Shown here piece after piece: positions 15,935-24,039 of a DNA stretch of 64,000 bases; position 1 is the stretch's first letter; every line of letters starts with the position of its first letter. The notes beneath the pieces are model-generated. The model had not been told where the DNA came from and made no database searches. It saw only the letters and a list, made by a program, of their open reading frames with translations. The DNA is from a virus, in the IMG/VR virus record IMGVR_UViG_3300048672_000152, positions 1 through 64,000 of that record. One strand, given 5' to 3'. Made by a program: the position numbers and the translations under genes.

Positions 15935-16330
15935 ATGAAAAAGAATAAACTAATTGAATTGTTACAAGCTATTGATGGTAATCCAGAAATCTATTTGTGG
16001 AATGGCTTTGTTGAAGATTGGGTAGATATTAGCCCCGATTTCGTGGAAAATTATTTGGTTAAAGAATCTGTAGAACACAAACTCAATTGTTTGAAAATGG
16101 AGTGGTGTAGAAATAATAACACCTTTGAAATTCCTGATGACGTATTGGCTTCTCTAAGTGAATATGCTAATCAATTAGCAGCTAAAGAGAAATGGGATTT
16201 CCCTAATCGTTACGTAGAAGATAAAGATTTCAAGATGTGGTACGGTAAATCTAAGAAACGCATTATCTTGATTGATGCTAAACGTAAAGGTACTTCGTAT
16301 TCTGATCGACAAGGTACTATGAACTATTAA
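15935..16330 (+). CDS. Hypothetical protein, 131 aa
   Basis: The start MKKNKLIELLQAIDGNPEI resembles the N-terminus of small phage proteins that begin with a helix and a GNPE turn. The middle and C-terminus are charged. AAGGAG precedes the ATG. Function unknown. Confidence 0.7.
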   Translation: MKKNKLIELLQAIDGNPEIYLWNGFVEDWVDISPDFVENYLVKESVEHKLNCLKMEWCRNNNTFEIPDDVLASLSEYANQLAAKEKWDFPNRYVEDKDFKMWYGKSKKRIILIDAKRKGTSYSDRQGTMNY

Positions 16331-16338
16331 AATATTCG

Positions 16339-16367
16339 TTGACATGGAATATGAATATCTGTAGAAT
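16339..16367 (+). promoter_or_regulatory. Sigma70-like promoter with shared leader
   Basis: TTGACA (16339-16344) and TAGAAT (16362-16367) are 17 nt apart. The leader ATTGAAACAGAGGAG matches the leader at 14174. It reads into the gene at 16397. Confidence 0.75.
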
Positions 16368-16396
16368 TAGCCTTATTGAAACAGAGGAGAGAAATT

Positions 16397-16690
16397 ATGA
16401 CTAAGAAAATTGGGGTATTGGTTAGTACAGGTTTTGGGGCAGGTTGGTCAACATGGAACAACCCAGAATGTGCTTTAGATCAAGAACTTGTAGCAGCAAT
16501 CGAAGCTAATTTACCTGCTGAACAAATCACAGCTATTGCAAAACGTAATTGGCCGAATGCTTATTTAGGCGGTCTATTGGATTGTGATGTGAAGTGGGTG
16601 GATGAAGGTACTGCATTTCGCATTGAAGAATACGATGGTGCTGAATCTATTCATTTTCCAGATAGCTACAATTGGCAGATTGCAAAATGA
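16397..16690 (+). CDS. Conserved phage hypothetical, 97 aa
   Basis: MTKKIGVLVSTGFGAGWSTW is a recognisable N-terminus of an unassigned phage family in which the GFGAGWSTWN segment is conserved. The ATG at 16397 is preceded by GAGGAGAG. The stop overlaps the next start. Function unknown. Confidence 0.75.
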   Translation: MTKKIGVLVSTGFGAGWSTWNNPECALDQELVAAIEANLPAEQITAIAKRNWPNAYLGGLLDCDVKWVDEGTAFRIEEYDGAESIHFPDSYNWQIAK

Positions 16691-16860
16691 ACCAGAAGAA
16701 CACAATTAAATATATTCATGAAGTAGTCGGAGAGTTGTATCTTGACAAGAACTCTGCTATCATTGAGCTTATGAAAGAAGATAAGAAGAAGGCTGATAGC
16801 ATCTTGCAGACTTTGTTCTATAATTGTTATGGTAGATATACGCAGGAGAAACTAAATTGA
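16687..16860 (+). CDS. Hypothetical protein, 57 aa
   Basis: Start ATG overlaps the upstream stop (ATGA). A basic helical protein, MNQKNTIKYIHEVVGELYLD. It is followed by the GHKL-ATPase gene with another overlap. Function unknown. Confidence 0.6.
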   Translation: MNQKNTIKYIHEVVGELYLDKNSAIIELMKEDKKKADSILQTLFYNCYGRYTQEKLN

Positions 16861-17984
16861 CTAAATATGTAACTAACTTTGCTCGTACATGCTTCGACCA
16901 TTGGAGTGCATCAAAAGCTGTATCTGAATATGTTCAGAACTGGTTAGACAGTGATGGTGAACGTGAATATTCTTTCACTGACACTGGCATTGTACTTACT
17001 AACAAGAACATCAAAGTCAGTAATAAACTACTGATGATGGGTAAGTCTGATAAACGTAATGACCCTAGTAAACGTGGCAGATTTGGCGTAGGTTCGCTTC
17101 AGTCAATGGTGGTGCTGATTGACCTTGGAGCTACTGTTGTGATCGAGAACAATGATGTGGTTTGGACTCCAGTGTGGGAATATTCAGACCAATATCAAGA
17201 TGACATCATGGTAATTATTGAGACAACTAAACGACGTCCAAACAATAACTTCTCTGTAATCATTGATGGATTGGATAGTGAAACATTAGATGAGATTAAG
17301 ATCCGTTGTCTAGCATTCCAAAATCGTGAAGTATTACATAGTACAAAGTATGGTGACTTGATTGAAACAGTAAATGGTGATACAGGGGAGATTTACGTAG
17401 GTGATTTGTACGTATGTCAGAATGCAAGCTTCAGTTATTGTTACAACTTTAAACCTGAGTTTGTTAAGCTTTGTCAAGATCGTAACCTAGTGTCACAATG
17501 GGATTTACAAGAGTTGACAAGTAAGCTTATCATTGCTACAAATGATGTGGAGTTGATTAAAGAATCAATTACTTTAGCTACCCTAGATACACGCAACTGT
17601 AATATGTATTGGGATAGTACACAACGTACTTCACCTGAAGTAGATAATGCTTTAGCTACAGAGTTTTTAAATGAACATGGTAATGCTTTTGTCACTAATG
17701 ATATTCACACATTCCAAGAGATGACAAAGCTTGGTAATAAGGTGGCGTTAGTACAAACAGAAACATTATATAAAGCCATCACTCGTAGTAGTGTGTATAA
17801 AGAAGCGATTGAAGGTGTAGAAGAAATTGTTAAAGAATCTTTTGCTGATTTAGCTAATAAAGTTCTTGACGAGTTAGAATATATGGTGCAAAATGGTGAA
17901 ACTCTAACTAAGACATATCATAAAGATTTGATTGTTAATTTAGAGTTGTTACGTGAACGTATTGATAATGAAGATTACAACTAA
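16857..17984 (+). CDS. GHKL ATPase-domain protein (rIIA-like)
   Basis: A 375-aa protein whose N-terminal half has features of a Hsp90/histidine-kinase-type ATPase. These are an N-box-like segment (YVQNWLDSDG), a TDTGIVLTNKNI segment and the lid motif GRFGVGSLQSM, where glycines contact ATP. T4-like phages carry such a domain in rIIA, which is membrane-associated and affects lysis inhibition and exclusion. Here the protein is shorter than T4 rIIA, so the assignment is to the domain only. The start is TTG with CAGGAGA 7 nt upstream and overlaps the upstream stop. Confidence 0.7.
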   Translation: MTKYVTNFARTCFDHWSASKAVSEYVQNWLDSDGEREYSFTDTGIVLTNKNIKVSNKLLMMGKSDKRNDPSKRGRFGVGSLQSMVVLIDLGATVVIENNDVVWTPVWEYSDQYQDDIMVIIETTKRRPNNNFSVIIDGLDSETLDEIKIRCLAFQNREVLHSTKYGDLIETVNGDTGEIYVGDLYVCQNASFSYCYNFKPEFVKLCQDRNLVSQWDLQELTSKLIIATNDVELIKESITLATLDTRNCNMYWDSTQRTSPEVDNALATEFLNEHGNAFVTNDIHTFQEMTKLGNKVALVQTETLYKAITRSSVYKEAIEGVEEIVKESFADLANKVLDELEYMVQNGETLTKTYHKDLIVNLELLRERIDNEDYN

Positions 17985-18005
17985 AGTTGTGAATAAGGAG
18001 ATACA

Positions 18006-18446
18006 ATGGCAAAACTAAGTGAACGTGTTACAAACAATAGTATTAGTGATTACATGCTGACGGGCAGTCTAGCGGATACATCATTAAGAGTTGAGGTAAC
18101 ACCAAATGTACCAGTAAATAATGTAAATTGCACAGTTAAATTAAACAACACAGGAGAAACAAAAATGGGTATTCGTAAAGTATCATTAACACTGATTGAC
18201 AATGACAATAATCTAAAAGGTGCTGAGAAGATTGTATTTGAACAATCTGTAGTAACAGAGCATGACAATGATAAGACAATCCAACAAGTGCTTATCACAG
18301 GTGATGTATCTACAGCATTAGATAAACACAATAAGAAACGTGAAGCTACAGTAGACAAAGCTGTATTACGTAGCACAGGAACTCAAGTGTTCTTAGAACC
18401 TGTAGAAATCTTTGAGCTACAATGGCAAGTGGTGCAAATTGGTTAA
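18006..18446 (+). CDS. Phage hypothetical adjacent to rIIA-like gene, 146 aa
   Basis: Beta-rich (LRVEVTPNVPVNNVNCTVKL and regular strands), with AAGGAG before the ATG. It directly follows the GHKL gene (21-nt gap), so it may act with it. I see no convincing rIIB signature. Last gene before the terminator at 18530. Confidence 0.65.
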   Translation: MAKLSERVTNNSISDYMLTGSLADTSLRVEVTPNVPVNNVNCTVKLNNTGETKMGIRKVSLTLIDNDNNLKGAEKIVFEQSVVTEHDNDKTIQQVLITGDVSTALDKHNKKREATVDKAVLRSTGTQVFLEPVEIFELQWQVVQIG

Positions 18447-18451
18447 TACCA

Positions 18452-18502
18452 ATAGCATTTAAACGCTGTGGGAGAGGCGTAGAGTGATTATCTATACTCT
18501 AC
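18452..18502 (+). promoter_or_regulatory. Near-palindromic box and hairpin downstream of 18006-18446
   Basis: ATAGCATTTAAACGCTGT (18452-18469) is the exact reverse complement of a box at 42336-42353. It is followed by a 7-bp hairpin GTAGAGT/ACTCTAC at about 18479-18502. Role unknown; operator or RNA processing site are options. Confidence 0.5.
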
Positions 18503-18529
18503 CTATGTGAATGTATTGCTTAATGTATT

Positions 18530-18553
18530 AGCCCCGCTTTGCGGGGCTTTTTT
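18530..18553 (+). terminator. Rho-independent terminator
   Basis: AGCCCCGC/GCGGGGCT stem with a TTT loop, followed by six T. It ends the rightward early unit before the HNH gene. Confidence 0.92.
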
Positions 18554-18576
18554 GTATAACGTTAAAGAGGGACTAA

Positions 18577-19734
18577 ATGAAGAAATGTATTAGATGTGGT
18601 GAGATAAAACCTTTTGAGGATTACTTTAAATGTAGTCGCATTAAAGATGGGTATATGGGTTATTGTAGAGTCTGCCACAATAAGAACAACAAGGGTGTTA
18701 AACAGGTATTGTATAGCGAAGTTGTTGCCGGAAACGCTTACAAGAATACTCTAGGTGAGGAATTTACGGTTACTTCAATTAGTGGTAAAACTGCTTATGT
18801 TTATTTCAATGAGTTATTACATGGGTCTACCGGTATTGACAAGGTAAGGATAGGAAAAGTATTCACAAACAGTAGGACAGGGGATATACGTAACAAAGTA
18901 AGTAAAGGTCAGGTCATAGGAAACTTAACAATCTTAGAAGACATGCAGGGTAAAAACTCTAAGGTCAATACTCTGTGTAAATGCGGGAATCAATCTTTAG
19001 TAAGAATGGATTATTTAATAAGCGGAGGTATCAGTTGTGGTTGTATTCTCAAGGAAGATAGTCTCACTGTCTCTAACTTTAAGGAAAGCATGTCTAAGTG
19101 GAATCCTACAACACACCGGATAGATGTGAAGAAGTTACCTATATTCAAACTAAACCCTGAAGGGGAAGGTTGTCATATTGATGGATGGACTTATGTTGAT
19201 GACTATATTTATAACAGCCTGAGCAAATGTATGTTGACTAGAAACATCTACGTATTCGTAGGATTGAGTAAAATTAACTCTGATGCGCTTGGTATTAAGT
19301 ATACCTATGGTCACAAAAGAATACCATTACACTCTTGGGTGAAAGCTATGCCTACCGGAGTTAAAAACTTAGTCACTGACCATAAAAACGGCTGTAAGTT
19401 AGACAACAGGATGTGTAATTTAAGGATTGCAGATTCATCACAAAACTCAGCTAACTCTAAAGCTAACAGTGGTACAGGATACAAAGGAGTGACTCAACTT
19501 GCGGACGGTAAGAAAGGTACGCCTATTAAAAATGTTTTGGCGCAAGGTTGGATACCTCTACAAAATAAGCACAAATTCCTTGGCAAGTATTACACAGTAG
19601 AGGAAGCAGCTAAAGCTATAGACATTTGGAATATCCAAAACTATGGAGAGTTTGTTAGGTTGAATTTTAAAAGAAGTATTTATGAGGAGATGGGATTACT
19701 CCCTAAGACAGAAAAGAAATACAAACTCCCATAA
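18577..19734 (+). CDS. HNH/AP2 homing endonuclease with zinc ribbon, 385 aa
   Basis: Begins with a CxxC zinc ribbon (MKKCIRCGEIKPFEDYF...CRVCHNKNN). It has further cysteines in the middle (CKCGNQ...CGC). The HNH core VTDHKNGCKLDNRMCNLRIA is followed by an AP2-type DNA-binding segment (GYKGVTQL...FLGKYYTVEEAAKAID). This is the layout of free-standing phage homing endonucleases. It sits alone between a terminator and the gene-free region, the usual position of a mobile gene. Confidence 0.88.
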   Translation: MKKCIRCGEIKPFEDYFKCSRIKDGYMGYCRVCHNKNNKGVKQVLYSEVVAGNAYKNTLGEEFTVTSISGKTAYVYFNELLHGSTGIDKVRIGKVFTNSRTGDIRNKVSKGQVIGNLTILEDMQGKNSKVNTLCKCGNQSLVRMDYLISGGISCGCILKEDSLTVSNFKESMSKWNPTTHRIDVKKLPIFKLNPEGEGCHIDGWTYVDDYIYNSLSKCMLTRNIYVFVGLSKINSDALGIKYTYGHKRIPLHSWVKAMPTGVKNLVTDHKNGCKLDNRMCNLRIADSSQNSANSKANSGTGYKGVTQLADGKKGTPIKNVLAQGWIPLQNKHKFLGKYYTVEEAAKAIDIWNIQNYGEFVRLNFKRSIYEEMGLLPKTEKKYKLP

Positions 19735-20197
19735 AGTTAGGGGCAGGGTGAATAAAGTATCCCTGCAACACATAGATAAATATGAAAATCTGCCCCTTGT
19801 CAACTTGCGATATACCCACAACATACGTAAATTTTTTGTAGATAAATCAAAAACTTAGAATCCAGTTCAATCGACCCTTCAATGGCAACATACGCACTCT
19901 CCAGACTCCGCAGCTTGCGCTGCCCCCTCGCTTCGCTCGTCAACCAGCTACACTCCGAAATTTTTACCGGATACAAAATTCATAGAGAAAATAAAATTCA
20001 TATATGAGCAATTGCTCATATATGAATTTTATTTTGCTTTACCTAGTTGACAGGCTGTCTGTTATCTGGTAATTGCGCATGATATTATATAAGGTAAAAT
20101 AACGTATAAAAATAATTGATAAATTTTAATAAATACGCTTGCAATTAATTTTAAATGGTATACGATTGTATCAAGTTTAGCGGATAAGGTTTAACTA
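19735..20197. other. Intergenic region with perfect 48-bp palindrome
   Basis: No gene is seen. It contains a perfect inverted repeat (19988-20035) and a GC-richer patch near 19900-19960 (GCAGCTTGCGCTGCCCCCTC) unlike its AT-rich surroundings. A -35-like TTGACA lies at 20047. It marks the border between the phage-like block and the small-gene cassette. Confidence 0.7.
19988..20035. repeat. Perfect 48-bp inverted repeat
   Basis: Two 24-nt arms with no loop, centred on TGAGCAATTGCTCA, with outer arms ending in AAAATAAAATTC and GAATTTTATTTT. As RNA it would make a very strong hairpin with U-rich tail on either strand. As DNA it could be a cruciform, an operator or a recombination site. Confidence 0.95.
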
Positions 20198-20464
20198 ATG
20201 AAAACCCAAGTAATTATACAAGTTTTTGGAACTTGCACCGATACGAGGATTAGCGGTAAAGGTTTACCAACTGGCATGAAAGCATTTATTGAAGGTAGTG
20301 GGTATAAAAACGGCTATAAAGTTTATATGGATAATAACACAAGATCTTGCCAGTGTTATATCAAGATTAAGGGTAAAAAGTATGCTTTAATTAATGACCT
20401 AAACTTTGGAGTTTCCAGCCCATACCGTCTAATAAATTTAGTTGGCTGGTATATTGAAAAGTAG
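20198..20464 (+). CDS. Cassette hypothetical protein, 88 aa
   Basis: MKTQVIIQVFGTCTDTRISG; the start follows GATAAGGTTTAACTA, the ribosome-site style of this cassette. Beta-rich and basic. First gene of the 20.2-24.0 kb cassette. Function unknown. Confidence 0.65.
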   Translation: MKTQVIIQVFGTCTDTRISGKGLPTGMKAFIEGSGYKNGYKVYMDNNTRSCQCYIKIKGKKYALINDLNFGVSSPYRLINLVGWYIEK

Positions 20465-20493
20465 TTGACAACACAAAGCGCTTGCGATAGTGT
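20465..20493 (+). promoter_or_regulatory. Probable promoter in cassette
   Basis: TTGACA (20465-20470) with a TAGTGT hexamer 17 nt downstream (20488-20493; GATAGT at 20486 is an alternative). The leader holds an inverted repeat GCGCTTGCG...GTAAGCGC. Confidence 0.45.
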
Positions 20494-20570
20494 AAGCGCT
20501 CAATTCTTTCAAACAATGTAAGGATAGCAAGGCAAGCTTGCGTCCTTCTCTTAAACTCGAAGGTTTTAAA

Positions 20571-20702
20571 ATGAACTACTTTACAAAACAAGCAAACCAA
20601 CTTGCGAAGCTTGCGCTATTACAAAAAGATCCTGTATTGTGGGATCTTGCTAAATGCAACCTAATCAAAGCTTTTGAACTGAAAGGAACTAAAACAGCAT
20701 GA
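20571..20702 (+). CDS. Cassette small protein, 43 aa
   Basis: MNYFTKQANQLAKLALLQKD..., a short basic helical protein preceded by GAAGGTTTTAAA. The stop overlaps the next start. Unknown function; short, so less certain. Confidence 0.55.
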   Translation: MNYFTKQANQLAKLALLQKDPVLWDLAKCNLIKAFELKGTKTA

Positions 20703-20914
20703 TAAGCAATTTTCATCTTGACCAACTGGCAAAAGCCTGTCACAATTCAGGAATGAGTAGAGACCATTTTTTATCTAGTGTAAAAAATGTTCTCGATAGT
20801 GTTGATAGTGGCGGCATTTGCTGCAAGGATTATTGGCAGAATTACAACACAATCGCAGTAGTAAAAAAGGATAAATACTTTGGTCTGTCGTTTGAATTTG
20901 TAACATTAAAATAG
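20699..20914 (+). CDS. Cassette hypothetical protein, 71 aa
   Basis: MISNFHLDQLAKACHNSGMS; contains three cysteines. Coupled by ATGA to the 43-aa gene. Function unknown. Confidence 0.6.
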   Translation: MISNFHLDQLAKACHNSGMSRDHFLSSVKNVLDSVDSGGICCKDYWQNYNTIAVVKKDKYFGLSFEFVTLK

Positions 20915-20927
20915 GGAGTAAAAGATC

Positions 20928-21089
20928 ATGCAAAATAGAATCGAATTAATCAAAAAATTAGCTTGCAAAGTGCAAGCGGATCAACTAAAGTTAGCAGGTA
21001 TTGAAAGACAGGCTGTTATGCTGGCAGATCTTGAGTATGTTACTATTAAAAAGTCAGTAACAGAAAATAACGAATTAAATTTTAACTAA
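20928..21089 (+). CDS. Cassette small helical protein, 53 aa
   Basis: MQNRIELIKKLACKVQADQLKL..., mostly helical and charged. The ATG lies after AGGGAGTAAAAGATC. Function unknown. Confidence 0.55.
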   Translation: MQNRIELIKKLACKVQADQLKLAGIERQAVMLADLEYVTIKKSVTENNELNFN

Positions 21090-21109
21090 TCACAGAAAAG
21101 GTTTATATC

Positions 21110-21292
21110 ATGGTAGAATTAACGATGTTTAAAGTTGGAGATAAAGTTAAAAACCGATTTAATGACAATAAAACTGGTACTGTTTTAGGTTATGATGGAT
21201 GTCTGTTAATGGTGGAGATTGCAGGTAGACCTTATGAATTCTACGCGGTGAACTTCAACTGGTGCGTGCCTAGTGATTGGATCTTGGCTTAA
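21110..21292 (+). CDS. Cassette SH3/KOW-like protein, 60 aa
   Basis: VGDKVKNRFNDNKTGTVLGY and VEIAGRPYEFYAVN give the strand-turn pattern of a small SH3- or KOW-like barrel. AAAAGGTTTATATC precedes the ATG. The role may be nucleic-acid or protein binding, by fold only. Confidence 0.6.
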   Translation: MVELTMFKVGDKVKNRFNDNKTGTVLGYDGCLLMVEIAGRPYEFYAVNFNWCVPSDWILA

Positions 21293-21311
21293 ATAATTTA
21301 AGGGTTTTAAA

Positions 21312-21581
21312 ATGAAATACTCAAAAGATGATCTTACACGTGTTAACAATGACGTAAACGGCAATCCGCGTTATGTAATACACTTTTTAGCCTTGCTAAC
21401 TGATGCTGAAAAAGACTACAACGGGCTAACTTTAGATAGCCGCTATAGCGTAGCAATCGCAAGAGCTAAAAAGCTTTTCAGTGGAAAGAAGTTTCATAAC
21501 AAGCAATATGGGGGCGGTATTGTTTTCCAGTCTTATAACGTCGAAGTTGAATTATCATTAATTAATGCAATTAATAGTTGA
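21312..21581 (+). CDS. Cassette hypothetical protein, 89 aa
   Basis: MKYSKDDLTRVNNDVNGNPR; the pattern NGNPRYVIHFLALLT plus ARAKKLFSGKKFHNKQYGGG recurs in small plasmid or phage proteins of unknown function. AAGGGTTTTAAA precedes the ATG. Confidence 0.65.
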   Translation: MKYSKDDLTRVNNDVNGNPRYVIHFLALLTDAEKDYNGLTLDSRYSVAIARAKKLFSGKKFHNKQYGGGIVFQSYNVEVELSLINAINS

Positions 21582-21664
21582 TCTTTATATTCTAGCCGTT
21601 TACTATAGCGGCTATTGATAAATGTCAATCGCCAATAGTGGCAAACTTTTAAATAAGGTAATAT

Positions 21665-22030
21665 ATGAAAACTTTTAACTTTCCTTCTCGTGCTGTTTTC
21701 ACTCAATTGCTGTTAGATAATGCCGACTCAAGCGGCTACGGTATTGATCTGGATAATGCCAGCGATGCAGACAAAAAAGCATTTTTAAAGAGTACAATTT
21801 TATCAGAAGTCGGATGGATGTTAGAAAAACACACTAGCTTCGATATGGCAGATCATTGGCTGAAAGGCTTGGCCTCAGCTTGCACAATTCCTTTTTATAA
21901 CGGGCAAATTCTGGATTGGCTAGAATCAAACAATACACAAATTATCAACGGCAAAGAAGATCTCGCAGTAGATAAGTATTGGCGGCAAGCGGCTTTTGCA
22001 ATGGCTGCAATTGTTGATAATAAGAAATAA
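21665..22030 (+). CDS. Cassette hypothetical protein, 121 aa
   Basis: The largest cassette protein. Mostly helical with WMLEKHTSFDMADHWLKGLAS. No catalytic motif seen. AAATAAGGTAATAT precedes the ATG. Confidence 0.65.
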   Translation: MKTFNFPSRAVFTQLLLDNADSSGYGIDLDNASDADKKAFLKSTILSEVGWMLEKHTSFDMADHWLKGLASACTIPFYNGQILDWLESNNTQIINGKEDLAVDKYWRQAAFAMAAIVDNKK

Positions 22031-22037
22031 ATACCAG

Positions 22038-22065
22038 TTGACAAAATAGCGGGAGTCTTGATAAA
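22038..22065 (+). promoter_or_regulatory. Probable promoter in cassette
   Basis: TTGACA (22038-22043) and GATAAA (22060-22065), spacing 16 nt. A GCGGG/CCCGC inverted repeat lies across the spacer and start region and could be an operator. Confidence 0.5.
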
Positions 22066-22104
22066 GTACCCGCTCAATTTAAACAAAGCTAAAAGGGTTT
22101 AAAA

Positions 22105-22350
22105 ATGAAAATAGGCAATAAGATTACAAAGACACAAGCGATCAAAGCTTTAAACAACGGTCAATTCGTTGGTGCTATCGCTAGTAAACTGAACCCAATG
22201 GCATTTAATAATGCCTTCGTTGTTGTGTTACATAAAGACTACATAGGCAATAATGCACTGTCGGAAAGCTGGATCAATCAATTTAAATACTACAACTGCA
22301 ACAAAGAATCTGGACAAGGGATTAGTTTTTATGAAGTGTCGGAGTTCTAA
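22105..22350 (+). CDS. Cassette hypothetical protein, 81 aa
   Basis: MKIGNKITKTQAIKALNNGQ; preceded by AAAAGGGTTTAAAA. Mixed alpha/beta, no motif. Function unknown. Confidence 0.6.
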   Translation: MKIGNKITKTQAIKALNNGQFVGAIASKLNPMAFNNAFVVVLHKDYIGNNALSESWINQFKYYNCNKESGQGISFYEVSEF

Positions 22351-22352
22351 TC

Positions 22353-22490
22353 ATGGCTAAAACATATCGTTGGGATGATAAACAAGATCCCCGTAAAACA
22401 ACACAAAAGGCTAAGCAAGATGTAAAACAGCAAGGCCGGATCAATAAGCAATTTTTGCGGAGTATTAACACTGGGAGTGTTACAGAATGA
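22353..22490 (+). CDS. Cassette small basic protein, 45 aa
   Basis: MAKTYRWDDKQDPRKTTQKA..., very polar and basic, probably disordered; nucleic-acid contact is possible. The stop overlaps the next start (ATGA). Confidence 0.55.
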   Translation: MAKTYRWDDKQDPRKTTQKAKQDVKQQGRINKQFLRSINTGSVTE

Positions 22491-22699
22491 AATTATTCGA
22501 TCATACGCTAGACGGTTGGGCTAGTAATAACGATATAGAAAGAACAGTTCGTTTTATTTCTGAATACGCTGAAGAAGTAGCGACAGAACAAAACAAGCCC
22601 TTAAATTCTCGATTGTTTAAAGTGTACAAAGAACAAAAGATCAATGTATGGTATGACTTTGGTGCGGATTATTTTTACTTCGAGGATGTAACAGAATGA
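22487..22699 (+). CDS. Cassette acidic protein, 70 aa
   Basis: MKLFDHTLDGWASNNDIERT; acidic and aromatic. Coupled to its neighbours by ATGA overlaps on both sides. Function unknown. Confidence 0.6.
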   Translation: MKLFDHTLDGWASNNDIERTVRFISEYAEEVATEQNKPLNSRLFKVYKEQKINVWYDFGADYFYFEDVTE

Positions 22700-22824
22700 A
22701 AACTTTCAAAATTTGTAAAAACGGATTTATTAAATTTTTTGACGGAAAAGAAGTACATTTATTTTTTTATAATCCGAAAATAGAACACGACTTAATAGCA
22801 GAAGGTGTAAAACAAGTATATTGA
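22696..22824 (+). CDS. Cassette small protein, 42 aa
   Basis: MKTFKICKNGFIKFFDGKEV...; a single small beta-rich unit. Coupled by ATGA to the preceding gene and followed by a terminator. Function unknown. Confidence 0.5.
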   Translation: MKTFKICKNGFIKFFDGKEVHLFFYNPKIEHDLIAEGVKQVY

Positions 22825-22857
22825 TCTACTAACAAAACAGCCAATTAAACGCAATAT

Positions 22858-22877
22858 AAGCCCCGATAAGGGGCTTT
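22858..22877 (+). terminator. Rho-independent terminator
   Basis: AAGCCCC/GGGGCTT stem with a GATAA loop and a T-rich tail. Ends the first half of the cassette. Confidence 0.8.
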
Positions 22878-22924
22878 GTTGTTTATAGCTATCCAACGCC
22901 ATACCCTCAGAATTACATACGCTC

Positions 22925-22945
22925 AAAAGCCCTTGTAAGGGCTTT
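22925..22945 (+). terminator. Second rho-independent hairpin
   Basis: AAAGCCC/GGGCTTT with a short loop, 50 bp after the first terminator. The tail is A/T mixed, so it is weaker. Confidence 0.6.
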
Positions 22946-22986
22946 AAATGCTGATAAAAATAATTGATAAATTTTATAAATAGCTG

Positions 22987-23015
22987 TTGACAAGATAAAA
23001 CCAGATAACTAGAAT
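22987..23015 (+). promoter_or_regulatory. Sigma70-like promoter in cassette
   Basis: TTGACA (22987-22992) and TAGAAT (23010-23015), 17-nt spacing; drives the second half of the cassette from 23064. Confidence 0.7.
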
Positions 23016-23063
23016 TAGCGCTATACCTTGCAATGGTGCAATGGATAGAGAAGGGCTTTAAAA

Positions 23064-23423
23064 ATGCAAAACTTAAAAAACCGTATTGCTTGCGAAAAAA
23101 GTATCACTAAAACTCTGATCAAATCCATTCTTGATCTCGGCTATCTTGTAACAGTGTATGACGGTGAAGAAGTATATAATAATTTGACAGCTAAACAAGC
23201 GCTAGATCACGCAATGGGCGTTGATGAGTGTTGGATCTATGCTCGCAAACCAAGCGAACAAACAGATGGAAAATTTAAAACATTTGAAACATTTTATTTA
23301 GTATATGGCAATGATGGTTATGATCTTATCTGTGACCATAGTGTAAATGATGTCACTGATCAGATTTTACTGGCTGTTAATCCATTGGTGGAAAAGTGGG
23401 AAAATAAAATCTTAGGATTATAA
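23064..23423 (+). CDS. Cassette hypothetical protein, 119 aa
   Basis: Preceded by GAAGGGCTTTAAAA. The segment VTVYDGEEVYNNLTAKQALDHAMGVDEC resembles small proteins found on mobile elements that pair an alpha/beta domain with an acidic stretch. Function unknown. Confidence 0.65.
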   Translation: MQNLKNRIACEKSITKTLIKSILDLGYLVTVYDGEEVYNNLTAKQALDHAMGVDECWIYARKPSEQTDGKFKTFETFYLVYGNDGYDLICDHSVNDVTDQILLAVNPLVEKWENKILGL

Positions 23424-23498
23424 AAATAGTTTGCTTTTTGTTGGATCTTGTTTTAAGATCCAATTCTAAAGTGAATTTCAACAAATAAGGGCTTTATC

Positions 23499-23672
23499 AT
23501 GTTTAAATTAGCAATGAAGCATACAGAGCTTAAATGCTTAATCTGGACATTAAATGAATTTTCAAAGTTAGTAGCTGATGGCTCAGTAAGACGGCCTAAC
23601 GTATGGCAATTAACTTTACAAGTGAAATTATTTGGTAAAGTGTTTTACATTCCATTGGCTGAGGTGGTTTAA
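23499..23672 (+). CDS. Cassette small protein, 57 aa
   Basis: MFKLAMKHTELKCLIWTLNE...; preceded by AATAAGGGCTTTATC. It ends right at the next start codon. Function unknown. Confidence 0.55.
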   Translation: MFKLAMKHTELKCLIWTLNEFSKLVADGSVRRPNVWQLTLQVKLFGKVFYIPLAEVV

Positions 23673-23777
23673 ATGTTAGAATTATTACAAGTAGGTCAAA
23701 CGCTGTTATTCTGTATTTTTGGGCTAGTGCTTTACTTTGTTGTAAAACCAGCTAATAAATCTAAATCAATTTTTTAA
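23673..23777 (+). CDS. Cassette single-span membrane peptide, 34 aa
   Basis: A hydrophobic core (LLFCIFGLVLYFVV) with a basic tail KPANKSKSIF suggests one membrane helix with a cytoplasmic C-terminus. The ATG directly follows the upstream stop codon. Confidence 0.5.
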   Translation: MLELLQVGQTLLFCIFGLVLYFVVKPANKSKSIF

Positions 23778-23793
23778 ATAAGGGCTTGACATT

Positions 23794-23985
23794 ATGAAAC
23801 AATCAACAATTAACATCACAATCAAAATGATGGACGTTCACGGAACTTGTAAAGATGTTACTGTGAAACGTGTTGTTAAACCGTTTGGCAGTTCAGATCA
23901 TTATGTATCCTATCGCGGGCAAATTATTTTAGTTAAAAAATGCCTGTCGGGTAGTTGGTATGGTTCAACATTTAACTGGTGGTAA
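23794..23985 (+). CDS. Cassette hypothetical protein, 63 aa
   Basis: MKQSTINITIKMMDVHGTCK; beta-rich basic protein ending in STFNWW. Preceded by AATAAGGGCTTGACATT. Last gene of the cassette before a terminator. Confidence 0.6.
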   Translation: MKQSTINITIKMMDVHGTCKDVTVKRVVKPFGSSDHYVSYRGQIILVKKCLSGSWYGSTFNWW

Positions 23986-24014
23986 TACTTACCGGTAAAA
24001 TTAAACAAATAACT

Positions 24015-24039
24015 AAGCCAGCTATTAAGCTGGCTTTTT
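24015..24039 (+). terminator. Rho-independent terminator at end of cassette
   Basis: AAGCCAGC/GCTGGCTT stem, 6-nt loop, run of five T. Ends rightward transcription before the convergent region. Confidence 0.88.

Noticed and set aside
20198-24000. Prophage integration or lysogeny module
   Set aside because: No integrase, repressor pair or excisionase is visible; only one small XRE protein exists in the left arm.
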